This document shows positions 1 to 6,722 of a stretch of 10,417 nt of DNA, in pieces (the first letter of the stretch is position 1; each line of letters starts with the position of its first letter). A model generated the notes under the pieces. That model was not told where the DNA came from. It saw nothing but the letters and a program-made list of their open reading frames with translations, and did not search any database. Both the position numbers and the translations under genes were made by a program. The stretch is from contig JAPHSB010000316.1 in assembly GCA_026193295.1 (NCBI GenBank), positions 1-10,417 on the forward strand. The letters are read 5' to 3'. This DNA comes from Lysobacterales bacterium (GTDB lineage: Bacteria; Pseudomonadota; Gammaproteobacteria; Xanthomonadales; SZUA-36).

Positions 1-636
1 ATCATCCTGTCCTGCAAGGTCAGCGATGTGCAGGACCTGATCGCCGTATACCGCAGCCTGGCGGCGCGTTGCGATTTTCCGCTGCACCTGGGGCTGACCG
101 AGGCCGGCATGGGCAGCAAGGGCATCGTGTCCTCGACCGCAGCCATGGCCGTGCTGCTGCAAGAGGGCATCGGCGACACGATCCGGATCTCGCTGACACC
201 AGAGCCGGGCCAGCCGCGCACCGATGAAGTCGTGGTGGCGCAGGAACTGCTGCAGAGCATGGGTCTGCGTGCTTTTTCGCCGATGGTGACCGCGTGCCCC
301 GGCTGCGGCCGCACCACCAGCACCTTCTTCCAATCGCTCGCGCAGGACACCCAGCGCTTCGTGCGGGAACGCATGCCGGCCTGGAAGCTGCAGTATGACG
401 GTGTTGAAAACCTGTCCCTAGCGGTCATGGGCTGTGTCGTCAACGGTCCCGGAGAAAGCCGTCATGCCGACATCGGCATCAGTCTGCCCGGTACCGGCGA
501 AGCGCCCGTTGCTCCCGTGTTTATCGATGGCAAGAAAGAGGCGACTCTGCGCGGCGATGGCCTGACCAGGGAATTCCTGGAGATGATCGAAAACTACGTG
601 CAGCGCCGTTATCCCCGGCGCTTTCCGGTCGAATAA
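1..636 (+). CDS. ispG: IspG (GcpE), 4-hydroxy-3-methylbut-2-enyl-diphosphate synthase, 5' end outside window
   Basis: C-terminal 211 residues of the [4Fe-4S] enzyme that converts methylerythritol cyclodiphosphate to HMBPP in the MEP isoprenoid pathway; cytoplasmic. The reading frame is open from base 1, so the true start lies upstream. Visible cluster ligands are the CPGC pair (codons at 295 and 304) and the third cysteine in GCVVNGPGES (codon at 433), followed by the conserved glutamate (codon at 454). The middle segment HLGLTEAG, with RISLTPEPG after it, is also typical of IspG. The CPGCGRTTSTFFQ form is the one seen in alpha- and betaproteobacteria and some gammaproteobacteria, not the shorter E. 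coli form (from memory). The stop codon TAA shares one base with the next ATG, so the methyltransferase is probably co-transcribed. The identification is secure. Confidence 0.97.
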   Translation: MILSCKVSDVQDLIAVYRSLAARCDFPLHLGLTEAGMGSKGIVSSTAAMAVLLQEGIGDTIRISLTPEPGQPRTDEVVVAQELLQSMGLRAFSPMVTACPGCGRTTSTFFQSLAQDTQRFVRERMPAWKLQYDGVENLSLAVMGCVVNGPGESRHADIGISLPGTGEAPVAPVFIDGKKEATLRGDGLTREFLEMIENYVQRRYPRRFPVE

Positions 637-1475
637 TGCCGACAGGCCCTGACGAAGCAACGCCCATGAGACTGCGCAGAAATACCCTGGCCGACCAGGC
701 CGACCGGCACTACCTGTACCAGGAGTCCGTGCAAGACACCGAGTCGGAGATCGATTTCGTGGAGGAGACCTGGGCCGAACTGCGGGACCGGCCAGCTGAA
801 CTGCTCCGCGAGGACTTTTGCGGTACGGCCAACACGGCCTGCGAATGGGTGCGCCGCGACCCGGCGCACCATGCCATCGGTGTCGACCTCGATGCCGCGG
901 TGCTGGAGTGGGGGCGGCAGAATAATATCGCCCAACTGGACGCGGAGCAGCAGTCGCGCATCCAACTACTACAGGAAAATGTTCTGGAAACCCTGCCTGA
1001 GTTGGCGGACATCGTGCTCGCGATGAATTTCAGCTATTTCCTGTTCCCCACGCGCGCCGCCATGCTCGACTACTTCCGCAACGTTTACGACGGGCTGACC
1101 GACGACGGCATTTTTTTCCTGGACGCGTACGGCGGTTATGACGCGCCGCGGGAGATAGAGGAAGAGCGGGAGTGCGACGGCTTCACCTACATCTGGCAGC
1201 AAGCATCGTTCAATCCGATAGACAGCATGATGGATTGCTGTATTCACTATGAATTCCCAGACGGCTCGCGCATCGACAAGGCGTTCACGTACCGCTGGCG
1301 GTTGTGGACCCTGCCTGAGTTGACCGAGCTGCTCAGCGAGGCGGGCTTCCGTGACGTCACCGTTTATTGGGAGGGCACGGACGAGGCGAAAAACGAAGGC
1401 AACGGGGTTTATGAGCCCGCTGATGTGGGCGACGCCGACCCTGGCTGGGTATGCTACATCGTGGCGGAACGGTAA
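636..1475 (+). CDS. Class I SAM-dependent methyltransferase, substrate unknown
   Basis: 279-residue cytoplasmic protein with a Rossmann-type methyltransferase core. Motif I is the unusual LREDFCGTANTACEW (about residues 57-71), where the normal DxGxGxG glycine loop reads DFCGTA. The acidic end of strand 2 is GVDLD (82-86), and ADIVLAMNFSYFLF (124-137) corresponds to motif IV. The DFCGT motif marks a group of uncharacterised methyltransferases, so no substrate can be named. I chose the ATG in the TAATG overlap with ispG because it allows translational coupling; an in-frame ATG at 666 would remove only ten poorly conserved residues. Neither start has a strong Shine-Dalgarno sequence. The 3' end overlaps the convergent ygfZ gene by 22 bases. 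The family call is firm, the role unknown. Confidence 0.88.
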   Translation: MPTGPDEATPMRLRRNTLADQADRHYLYQESVQDTESEIDFVEETWAELRDRPAELLREDFCGTANTACEWVRRDPAHHAIGVDLDAAVLEWGRQNNIAQLDAEQQSRIQLLQENVLETLPELADIVLAMNFSYFLFPTRAAMLDYFRNVYDGLTDDGIFFLDAYGGYDAPREIEEERECDGFTYIWQQASFNPIDSMMDCCIHYEFPDGSRIDKAFTYRWRLWTLPELTELLSEAGFRDVTVYWEGTDEAKNEGNGVYEPADVGDADPGWVCYIVAER

Positions 1476-2287
1476 CGGCCTCCTTCGTATTCCACGGCCT
1501 CCACCGTTCCGCCGGGAACCGGCGATACGACGAACACAAGGGTCTCATCGGCGCCTTCCGCCGAGCGCAGCATCACGCTGTCCACGACCGCGGCCTGCAG
1601 CCACTGTTGCCCATCCTGTAATCGCAACGCAGCGCCTTCGGGCAAGTCCGCTGCAGTCAGGACTTTCAGCAGTAATGGTTGGCGCTTCACCTTGCCCAGG
1701 TAGCGGGCGCGGGCGATTATTTCCTGTCCGGGATAGCAGCCCTTGTCGAAACTGACCGCCCCGATGCGGTCGAATCCCAACATCTGTGGAATATACCGCT
1801 CACTGGTTTCCGGCCCGAGCCACACCACGTTTCGTCGCAGCTCCCGCTCTTTCCATTCAGCCCTGGCCACTGCCGTGCCGGATTCATCGTCCGCAACGCG
1901 GTAGACAAGGTCCAGCCCGGTCGGCTGGAAGTCCTCGCCCGGGCGAGCGACCGCCTCGGCCGCGGGGAGTGCGGACACCGCCAGTTCGTCGATCCCACCG
2001 ATATCCACCCGGGACCGCAAGACGAACATGCCAAGGCGCTTCAGCATGGCCGGCAACAGTTCGGCGTTGCCCACCAGTCGGAATTCGTCGGCGGCGCGGC
2101 AAACCAGCAACAATCCATAGACTTGCCCACGAGGCGAGCAGTAGCACGCAAAAGTCGAGCCGCCGTCGGCCAAGGCCACGATGTCGGCGCTGAACTGGCC
2201 ATGCAGGAAGAGAGCGGCATCGGCGCCTCCTATGCGCGCCGCGGCCAGGTGGGGCAGGGCAAGCGATGTCAAATTCAGGGTCCTCAC
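1454..2287 (-). CDS. ygfZ: YgfZ-type folate-binding protein (GcvT-like), iron-sulfur cluster biogenesis factor
   Basis: 277-residue cytoplasmic protein of the YgfZ/IBA57 family, which binds tetrahydrofolate and supports assembly or repair of certain iron-sulfur enzymes. The diagnostic motif KGCYPGQE is at residues 182-189, with the conserved cysteine at 184, followed by IIARARYLGKVKR. The N-terminal part (FLHGQFSADI, about 27-36; ACYCSPRGQV, 47-56) fits the GcvT-like domain. It is somewhat shorter than E. coli YgfZ. The start is GTG at 2287-2285: an in-frame TGA lies four codons upstream, so no earlier start is possible. The Shine-Dalgarno is weak. In E. coli ygfZ neighbours sdhE and ygfX; here it is transcribed divergently from the sdh unit that ends in those two genes. 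SDH carries three iron-sulfur clusters, so a shared role in maturation is plausible but inferred. Confidence 0.94.
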   Translation of the reverse strand: MRTLNLTSLALPHLAAARIGGADAALFLHGQFSADIVALADGGSTFACYCSPRGQVYGLLLVCRAADEFRLVGNAELLPAMLKRLGMFVLRSRVDIGGIDELAVSALPAAEAVARPGEDFQPTGLDLVYRVADDESGTAVARAEWKERELRRNVVWLGPETSERYIPQMLGFDRIGAVSFDKGCYPGQEIIARARYLGKVKRQPLLLKVLTAADLPEGAALRLQDGQQWLQAAVVDSVMLRSAEGADETLVFVVSPVPGGTVEAVEYEGGRYRSATM

Positions 2288-2419
2288 CGGATCTGCGTGT
2301 CAGAGGGTTGCATTGTAACGGAAAGTAACCAACGTAGAGGATTGGTACACCTTGAATAACGGCCTCCGAATCAGTAGGCTTGCGGATTGGTCCTCGCGCC
2401 TTTTGCGGTTATTTCCAAG
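2288..2419. promoter_or_regulatory. Divergent intergenic region between ygfZ and the sdh unit
   Basis: This 132-base gap separates divergent start codons, so it should hold the ygfZ promoter on the minus strand and the sdh promoter on the plus strand. It is more AT-rich than the flanking genes. I could not assign convincing -35/-10 pairs on either strand. On the minus strand a TACAAT hexamer (plus positions 2313-2318) resembles a -10 box, but no good -35 lies at the right distance. A repeat cluster at 2307-2329 is listed separately. The role is inferred from gene orientation. Confidence 0.5.
2307..2329. repeat. Near-palindrome plus GTAAC direct repeat, possible operator
   Basis: GTTGCATTGTAAC (2307-2319) is an imperfect 13-base palindrome with five of six base pairs matching around a central T. 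Its right end, GTAAC, recurs at 2325-2329, exactly ten bases further on, about one helical turn. Such spacing is common for regulator sites, but the arms are short and could arise by chance. It does not match the FNR/FixK consensus. Confidence 0.25.
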
Positions 2420-2617
2420 ATGAACATTTCGCCCGATAAGAGCCCGCCCGCCGCCGTGACGGACAATGCGACCTGCGACCCATCGACCGGCCAGGCGGAG
2501 GGCGCCTCCGCAGAGGCCACCCGGCCCAGGCGACCGGTAGAGATTGGCGGTCGCAAAGGCCCTGACCCCACGCGCTATGGAGACTGGGAAAAGAACGGTC
2601 GCTGTATCGATTTCTAG
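2420..2617 (+). CDS. SDHAF4-like (DUF1674) succinate dehydrogenase assembly factor
   Basis: 65-residue soluble protein with the C-terminal signature of the DUF1674/SDHAF4 family: EIGGRKGPDPTRYGDWEKNG at about residues 41-60, then a terminal CIDF. The first 40 residues are a proline- and alanine-rich, probably disordered leader, as usual in this family. Mitochondrial SDHAF4 binds flavinylated SdhA and helps it join SdhB; a bacterial counterpart next to sdh genes fits that role, by inference. I chose ATG 2420; a TTG at 2387 would add eleven residues outside the conserved part. The Shine-Dalgarno is weak. It lies 50 bases upstream of sdhC in the same orientation and is probably the first gene of the operon. 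Such short genes are easily missed by gene callers. Confidence 0.9.
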   Translation: MNISPDKSPPAAVTDNATCDPSTGQAEGASAEATRPRRPVEIGGRKGPDPTRYGDWEKNGRCIDF

Positions 2618-2667
2618 CGCCTGCAGATTCCGGTTATAGACACGAAGTCCGAGACAAGAAGCCAGCC

Positions 2668-3054
2668 ATGAAAGCAAAGCAAAGACCGCTGTCCCCGTTC
2701 ATGATCGGGCCCTACTACAAACCGCAGATGACGTCACTGATGTCGATTGCGCACCGGCTCAGCGGTGTGTTCCTGAGCCTGTTGGGCGCGCCGCTGCTGC
2801 TGTGGTGGATCATGGCCGTAGGCGCAGGCCCCGAGGCCTACGGGTCCCTGCTGGCGTTTTTTGGCGGGTTGCTGGGCCGCCTGCTCTTGGCCGCGAGCAT
2901 GCTGGCCTTGTTCTATCACCTGTTCAACGGTATCCGCCACCTGGTGTGGGACTCGGGCCGGGCACTGGATATACGCAGCGCGTATACGGCTGGCTGGCTG
3001 GTGTTGATCGCCACGGTCCTGGCGACTGCCGTTATGCTGGGGAGGCTGCTATGA
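2668..3054 (+). CDS. sdhC: Succinate dehydrogenase cytochrome b556 subunit SdhC
   Basis: 128-residue inner-membrane subunit that, with SdhD, anchors complex II and carries haem b and the quinone site. Three membrane helices are visible (about residues 31-52, 60-82 and 105-126). SIAHRLSG (26-33) holds the serine and arginine of the quinone pocket. YHLFNGIRHLVWD (83-95) holds His84, the haem b ligand, and His91; from memory these match E. coli SdhC numbering. The length is normal for the family. The only sensible start is ATG 2668. The stop overlaps the sdhD start as ATGA, so the two anchor subunits are translationally coupled. Confidence 0.96.
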   Translation: MKAKQRPLSPFMIGPYYKPQMTSLMSIAHRLSGVFLSLLGAPLLLWWIMAVGAGPEAYGSLLAFFGGLLGRLLLAASMLALFYHLFNGIRHLVWDSGRALDIRSAYTAGWLVLIATVLATAVMLGRLL

Positions 3055-3431
3055 GCATGACGAACCCACTCGCCCGCGCCAGGGGGCACGGCAGCGCCAA
3101 GGAAGGGGTGCGGCATTGGTTCGCCCAGCGCGCCACGGCGGTGTTCCTGATCTTCCTGGTGGGCTGGCTGGGATACGCAGCGTTCGCACTGGCCGACGCC
3201 GATTACGCCGCCGCGCGGGCCTTCATGGGTCATCCCTTCAATGCCGCCTTGCTGATCCTGCTGGTCATCACTGTTCTGTACCACGGTATGCTGGGGCTGC
3301 AGGTGGTGGTCGAGGATTATGTCCATCATCCGGCTGCCGAAATTACCCTGCATTTCCTGATCCGGGCCGGTGCCTACCTGGGCATGGCGCTGGGTGTCGT
3401 CAACATCCTGATCATTGCCCTGGGAGCCTGA
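3051..3431 (+). CDS. sdhD: Succinate dehydrogenase hydrophobic membrane anchor SdhD
   Basis: 126-residue integral membrane subunit, partner of SdhC in haem and ubiquinone binding. The N-terminal GVRHWFAQRATAV (19-31) is typical of SdhD. Three helices follow (about 30-50, 63-85 and 100-124). His78, in LYHGMLGLQVVVEDYVHH, is eleven residues before Asp89-Tyr90, the same spacing as His71 and Asp82-Tyr83 in E. coli (from memory), so haem and quinone contacts look intact. The frame is open further upstream through sdhC, but ATG 3051 is chosen because GGGGAGG lies at 3039-3045 with a five-base spacer and the ATGA overlap with sdhC is typical. sdhA begins three bases after its stop. Confidence 0.95.
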   Translation: MSMTNPLARARGHGSAKEGVRHWFAQRATAVFLIFLVGWLGYAAFALADADYAAARAFMGHPFNAALLILLVITVLYHGMLGLQVVVEDYVHHPAAEITLHFLIRAGAYLGMALGVVNILIIALGA

Positions 3432-3434
3432 CCG

Positions 3435-5225
3435 ATGAGCCAAGCCTACGATCTCCAGGAGCACCGCTATGACGTCATCGTGGTCGGTGCCGGCGGTGCC
3501 GGTCTGCGCGCGACCATGGGTCTGGCGGCCACCGGCCTGGCCACGGCCTGCATCAGCAAGGTTTTTCCCACGCGCAGTCACACTGTGGCGGCACAGGGCG
3601 GCATGTCGGCCGCGCTCGGCAACATGGGCGAAGACGATTGGCGCTGGCATATGTACGACACCATCAAGGGCTCTGACTGGCTGGGCGACCAGGACGCCAT
3701 CGAGTACATGTGCCGCGAGGCGGTGCCGTCTGTAATCGAACTGGAGCACTTCGGTGTGCCCTTCTCACGCACCGAGGATGGCCGCATCTACCAGCGCCCT
3801 TTCGGCGGCATGACCACGCATTACGGCGAAGGCACGGCGCAACGTACCTGCGCCGCCGCCGACCGCACCGGACACGCAATTCTGCATACGCTCTACCAGC
3901 AGGCGCTGAAGCATGACGCAACGTTTTACATCGAGTACTTCGCCGTTGACCTGCTGATGGACGAATCCGGCGCCTGTCGCGGCGTGCTGGCCTGGGACCT
4001 GGCGGAAGGGACACTCCACCTGTTCCGGGCGCACGCGGTCATCCTGGCCACCGGGGGCTATGGACGTAGCTATTTTTCCTGCACCTCCGCCCACACCTGC
4101 ACCGGCGACGGCAACGGTATGGTGCTGCGCGCCGGTCTGCCGCTACAGGACATGGAGTTCGTCCAATTCCATCCGACCGGCATCTACGGCGCCGGCTGTC
4201 TGATCACCGAAGGGGTGCGTGGCGAAGGCGGTTTCCTGACCAATTCGAATGGCGAGCGCTTCATGGAGCGCTATGCGCCCAATGCCAAGGACCTGGCCTC
4301 GCGCGACGTGGTCAGCCGTTCCATGACCATCGAAATCCGGGAGGGCAGGGGTGTGGGCCCGAAGGGCGATCACATCCACTTGAACCTGCAACACCTGGGC
4401 GCTGACGTGATCAACGAACGCCTGCCGGGCATTGCCGAGAGCGCTGAGATTTTTGCCGGCGTTGACGTGACCACCGACCCGATCCCCGTGCTGCCGACCG
4501 TGCACTACAACATGGGCGGAATTCCGACGAATTACATGGGCGAAGTCGTTACGCTGAAAGACGGCAATCCGGATACCGTGGTACCTGGCCTGTTCGCGAT
4601 CGGCGAGGCAGCTTGCGTATCTGTGCATGGCGCCAATCGACTCGGCTCCAATTCGCTGCTCGATTTGATCGTGTTTGGCCGCGCGGTCGCGCAGCGTTGT
4701 GCAAAGGTCGTTCAGCCGGGGGCGCGCCATCCCGATTTGCCGGCCGGCATCGTCGATGCCTTGCTGGCAGATTTCGACGCCTTGCGCGACGCGCAAGGCT
4801 CCAGGAGTACCGCCAGCATTCGTGACGAGATGCAAGCCGTGATGCAGAGCAACGCGGCCGTGTTCAGGACCGGGGAAGTCCTCCAGGAAGGCTGCCAGCT
4901 GATTTCGAAAGTCAACGAGTCCTTCAGGGAAGTCGGCGTCAGTGATCGGTCTCTCGTGTGGAACTCCGACCTGGTCGAAACGCTGGAATTACGCAACCTG
5001 CTGGGCTGCGCGGTCACCACCATGCTCTCCGCCGAGAATCGCAAGGAGAGCCGGGGGGCCCACGCGCGTGAAGACTTCCCGGAGCGGAACGACGAGCAGT
5101 GGATGAAGCACACGCTCTGCTGGCTGGACAAAGACGGAAAGGTGAGGCTGGACTACCGCCCGGTGCACCTCTACACGCTGACGGATGACGTTGAAGTCGT
5201 ACCGCCCAAGGCGAGGGTTTACTGA
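3435..5225 (+). CDS. sdhA: Succinate dehydrogenase flavoprotein subunit SdhA
   Basis: 596-residue peripheral subunit, full length, that oxidises succinate to fumarate with covalent FAD on the cytoplasmic face of complex II. The FAD-binding VVGAGGAGLRA is at about residues 16-26. RSHTVAAQGG (47-56) contains His49, the covalent flavin attachment site. FGGMTTHYGEGTAQRTC and HPTGIYGAGCLITEGVRGEG are the expected substrate and FAD contacts, and GANRLGSNSLLDLIVFGR is the conserved C-terminal FAD motif. The C-terminus (HTLCWLDKDG, then VHLYTLTDDVE) is intact. A GGGAG Shine-Dalgarno at 3422-3426, eight bases from ATG 3435, supports the start. Only one base separates its stop from sdhB. Flavinylation would be helped by SdhE encoded at 6035. 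Confidence 0.99.
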   Translation: MSQAYDLQEHRYDVIVVGAGGAGLRATMGLAATGLATACISKVFPTRSHTVAAQGGMSAALGNMGEDDWRWHMYDTIKGSDWLGDQDAIEYMCREAVPSVIELEHFGVPFSRTEDGRIYQRPFGGMTTHYGEGTAQRTCAAADRTGHAILHTLYQQALKHDATFYIEYFAVDLLMDESGACRGVLAWDLAEGTLHLFRAHAVILATGGYGRSYFSCTSAHTCTGDGNGMVLRAGLPLQDMEFVQFHPTGIYGAGCLITEGVRGEGGFLTNSNGERFMERYAPNAKDLASRDVVSRSMTIEIREGRGVGPKGDHIHLNLQHLGADVINERLPGIAESAEIFAGVDVTTDPIPVLPTVHYNMGGIPTNYMGEVVTLKDGNPDTVVPGLFAIGEAACVSVHGANRLGSNSLLDLIVFGRAVAQRCAKVVQPGARHPDLPAGIVDALLADFDALRDAQGSRSTASIRDEMQAVMQSNAAVFRTGEVLQEGCQLISKVNESFREVGVSDRSLVWNSDLVETLELRNLLGCAVTTMLSAENRKESRGAHAREDFPERNDEQWMKHTLCWLDKDGKVRLDYRPVHLYTLTDDVEVVPPKARVY

Positions 5226-5226
5226 G

Positions 5227-6012
5227 ATGGCTGAACTGCGCTTACCCAAGGAGTCGCGCGTTACCCGGGGCAAGCACTTCGCTGCGCCCGCGGACGCGAA
5301 AAACATCAAGGTATTCCGTGTCTATCGTTGGAATCCGGACGAGGGGGGAAACCCCCGTATCGATTCCTTCGAGGTCGACCTTGACCAGTGTGGACCGATG
5401 GTCCTCGACGCCGTCATCAAGATCAAGAACGAGATCGATCCTACGTTGACCTTTCGGCGCTCCTGCCGCGAGGGGATCTGCGGATCCTGTGCCATGAACA
5501 TCGACGGCATCAATACCTTGGCATGCACCAAGCCGATCTCGGAAATCCGGGGCGATGTCAAAATCAATCCGCTGCCACACCTGCCGGTGGTCAAGGATAT
5601 CGTCCCGGACCTTTCACACTTCTACGCCCAGTACGCGACAATCCGGCCCTGGATCCGCACCCAGAGCACGACGCCGCCGGACCGCGAGCGCCTGCAGTCG
5701 AAGGAAGACCGTGAAAAGCTGGATGGCCTCTACGAATGCATCCTGTGTGCCTGCTGTTCCACTTCCTGCCCCAGTTACTGGTGGAACGGGGATCGTTACC
5801 TGGGACCCGCGATCCTCTTGCAGTCCTACCGCTGGCTGGCGGACTCCCGCGACGAAGCGACCGGTGAACGCCTGGATGAGCTCGAGGATCCGTTCCGCCT
5901 GTACCGTTGCCACACCATCATGAACTGCACGCGTACCTGCCCCAAGGGCCTGAACCCGGCGAAGGCCATCGCCGAAATCAAGAAAATGCTGATGGCCCGC
6001 AGGGGCCTTTGA
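5227..6012 (+). CDS. sdhB: Succinate dehydrogenase iron-sulfur subunit SdhB
   Basis: 261-residue subunit that relays electrons from FAD to quinone through three clusters. The [2Fe-2S] ligands are Cys80, Cys85, Cys88 and Cys100 (SCREGICGSC, then LAC). CILCACCSTSCP (171-182) supplies Cys171, Cys174 and Cys177 for [4Fe-4S] and Cys181 for [3Fe-4S]. CHTIMNCTRTCPKG (228-241) supplies Cys228, Cys234 and Cys238. All ligands are present. ATG 5227 follows the sdhA stop by one base, with GAGGG nine bases upstream; a longer frame from 5185 would lie within sdhA and adds no family sequence. sdhE follows after 22 bases. The N-terminal 20 residues are slightly longer than in E. coli and poorly conserved. 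Confidence 0.98.
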   Translation: MAELRLPKESRVTRGKHFAAPADAKNIKVFRVYRWNPDEGGNPRIDSFEVDLDQCGPMVLDAVIKIKNEIDPTLTFRRSCREGICGSCAMNIDGINTLACTKPISEIRGDVKINPLPHLPVVKDIVPDLSHFYAQYATIRPWIRTQSTTPPDRERLQSKEDREKLDGLYECILCACCSTSCPSYWWNGDRYLGPAILLQSYRWLADSRDEATGERLDELEDPFRLYRCHTIMNCTRTCPKGLNPAKAIAEIKKMLMARRGL

Positions 6013-6034
6013 GGCGGACTGAGGTAGCCCGGCC

Positions 6035-6283
6035 ATGTCGGACCCGGCGCGTCCCGGCAGGCTGAGGTGGCGCTGCCGCCGCGGCATGAAAGAACTGGAC
6101 CTGCTGCTCGAGCGGTTCATTGAGCAGCATGGCGAGGCGCTGACCGACGGGCACTGGCCGGAGCTGGAGACGCTATTGGAAACCGAAGACGACCTGCTCT
6201 GGGACTGGCTGCAAAACCCCGCTGCCCCCCGCGCGGAGCCCTTTCGCACGCTGCTCGAACGGATTCGCCGTGACCCGTTGTGA
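6035..6283 (+). CDS. sdhE: SdhE (YgfY/CptB), FAD assembly factor for SdhA
   Basis: 82-residue cytoplasmic protein of the SdhE/SDHAF2 family, which promotes covalent attachment of FAD to SdhA. RLRWRCRRGMKELDLLLERF begins at residue 9 and contains the RGMKE motif (16-20), whose glycine and glutamate are functionally important in E. coli SdhE. The later LLWDWLQNP fits the family's aspartate-tryptophan region. Length is close to the 88 residues of E. coli. GAGG at 6021-6024 precedes ATG 6035 by ten bases. Its 3' end overlaps ygfX by 14 bases. Direct placement after sdhB, rather than at a separate locus as in E. coli, ties it to SDH maturation here. Confidence 0.95.
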   Translation: MSDPARPGRLRWRCRRGMKELDLLLERFIEQHGEALTDGHWPELETLLETEDDLLWDWLQNPAAPRAEPFRTLLERIRRDPL

Positions 6284-6722
6284 CACCATCGAGCTGCATG
6301 CAGGAAGCAGCCTGGGGCTGCGCGCCTGCTACCAGGGAGTCTACGTGCTTGCCCTCGTCGCCCTCCTCTGGTCGCGGGCCGAGCTGATTTGGATCATGAT
6401 GGCGCTGGTCGCCCTCGGCGTGGCGCATCGTGCGTCTGGGCGAATCACACGAAGGACCGCAGGTCACATTCGCCTGGTGCTTCATGAAAATGGCAACGCG
6501 ATAATGCACTCGGTGCACGGCACCGTACCGGCCCGGCTTTGTGCCGACGGCTGGGTCAGCCGCTGGTGCAGCGTAGTGAGCCTGGAGGAACTGCTCAGCG
6601 GCCGCCGGCTTCGTTGCCTCATCTGTCGCTCCCGCAACTCGCCGGACGACTACCGACGCCTGCTGGTGACCCTGCGCATGGACGCCGCTCACGCTTCGGA
6701 CAGAGCGGTGACCTGGCTTTGA
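6270..6722 (+). CDS. ygfX: YgfX (CptA)-like inner-membrane protein
   Basis: 150-residue protein with two adjacent membrane helices (about residues 21-35 and 38-53) and a cytoplasmic C-terminal domain ending in CRSRNSPDDYRRLLVTLR (119-136). The arrangement, and the position directly after sdhE, match the YgfX family. In enterobacteria YgfX is linked to SdhE function and has also been described as a toxin-like partner (CptA) of YgfY; which applies here is unknown. The start is GTG 6270, inside sdhE, giving a 14-base overlap and probable translational coupling. Sequence similarity to E. coli YgfX is limited, so context carries much of the call. Its TGA stop overlaps the proposed TTG start of the kinase gene. 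Confidence 0.8.
   Translation: MTRCDTIELHAGSSLGLRACYQGVYVLALVALLWSRAELIWIMMALVALGVAHRASGRITRRTAGHIRLVLHENGNAIMHSVHGTVPARLCADGWVSRWCSVVSLEELLSGRRLRCLICRSRNSPDDYRRLLVTLRMDAAHASDRAVTWL

Noticed and set aside
1679..2359. 226-codon open frame on the plus strand
   Set aside because: Antisense to ygfZ, which has a clear family signature; no domain is seen in this frame.
4143..4835. 230-codon open frame on the minus strand
   Set aside because: It lies wholly antisense to sdhA, whose conserved motifs are continuous here, and shows no recognisable domain; it is a product of GC-rich codon bias.
6539..6718. 60-codon N-terminal extension of the kinase
   Set aside because: The frame is open, but it overlaps ygfX, has no resemblance to FixL sequence, and the TTGA junction gives a better start.
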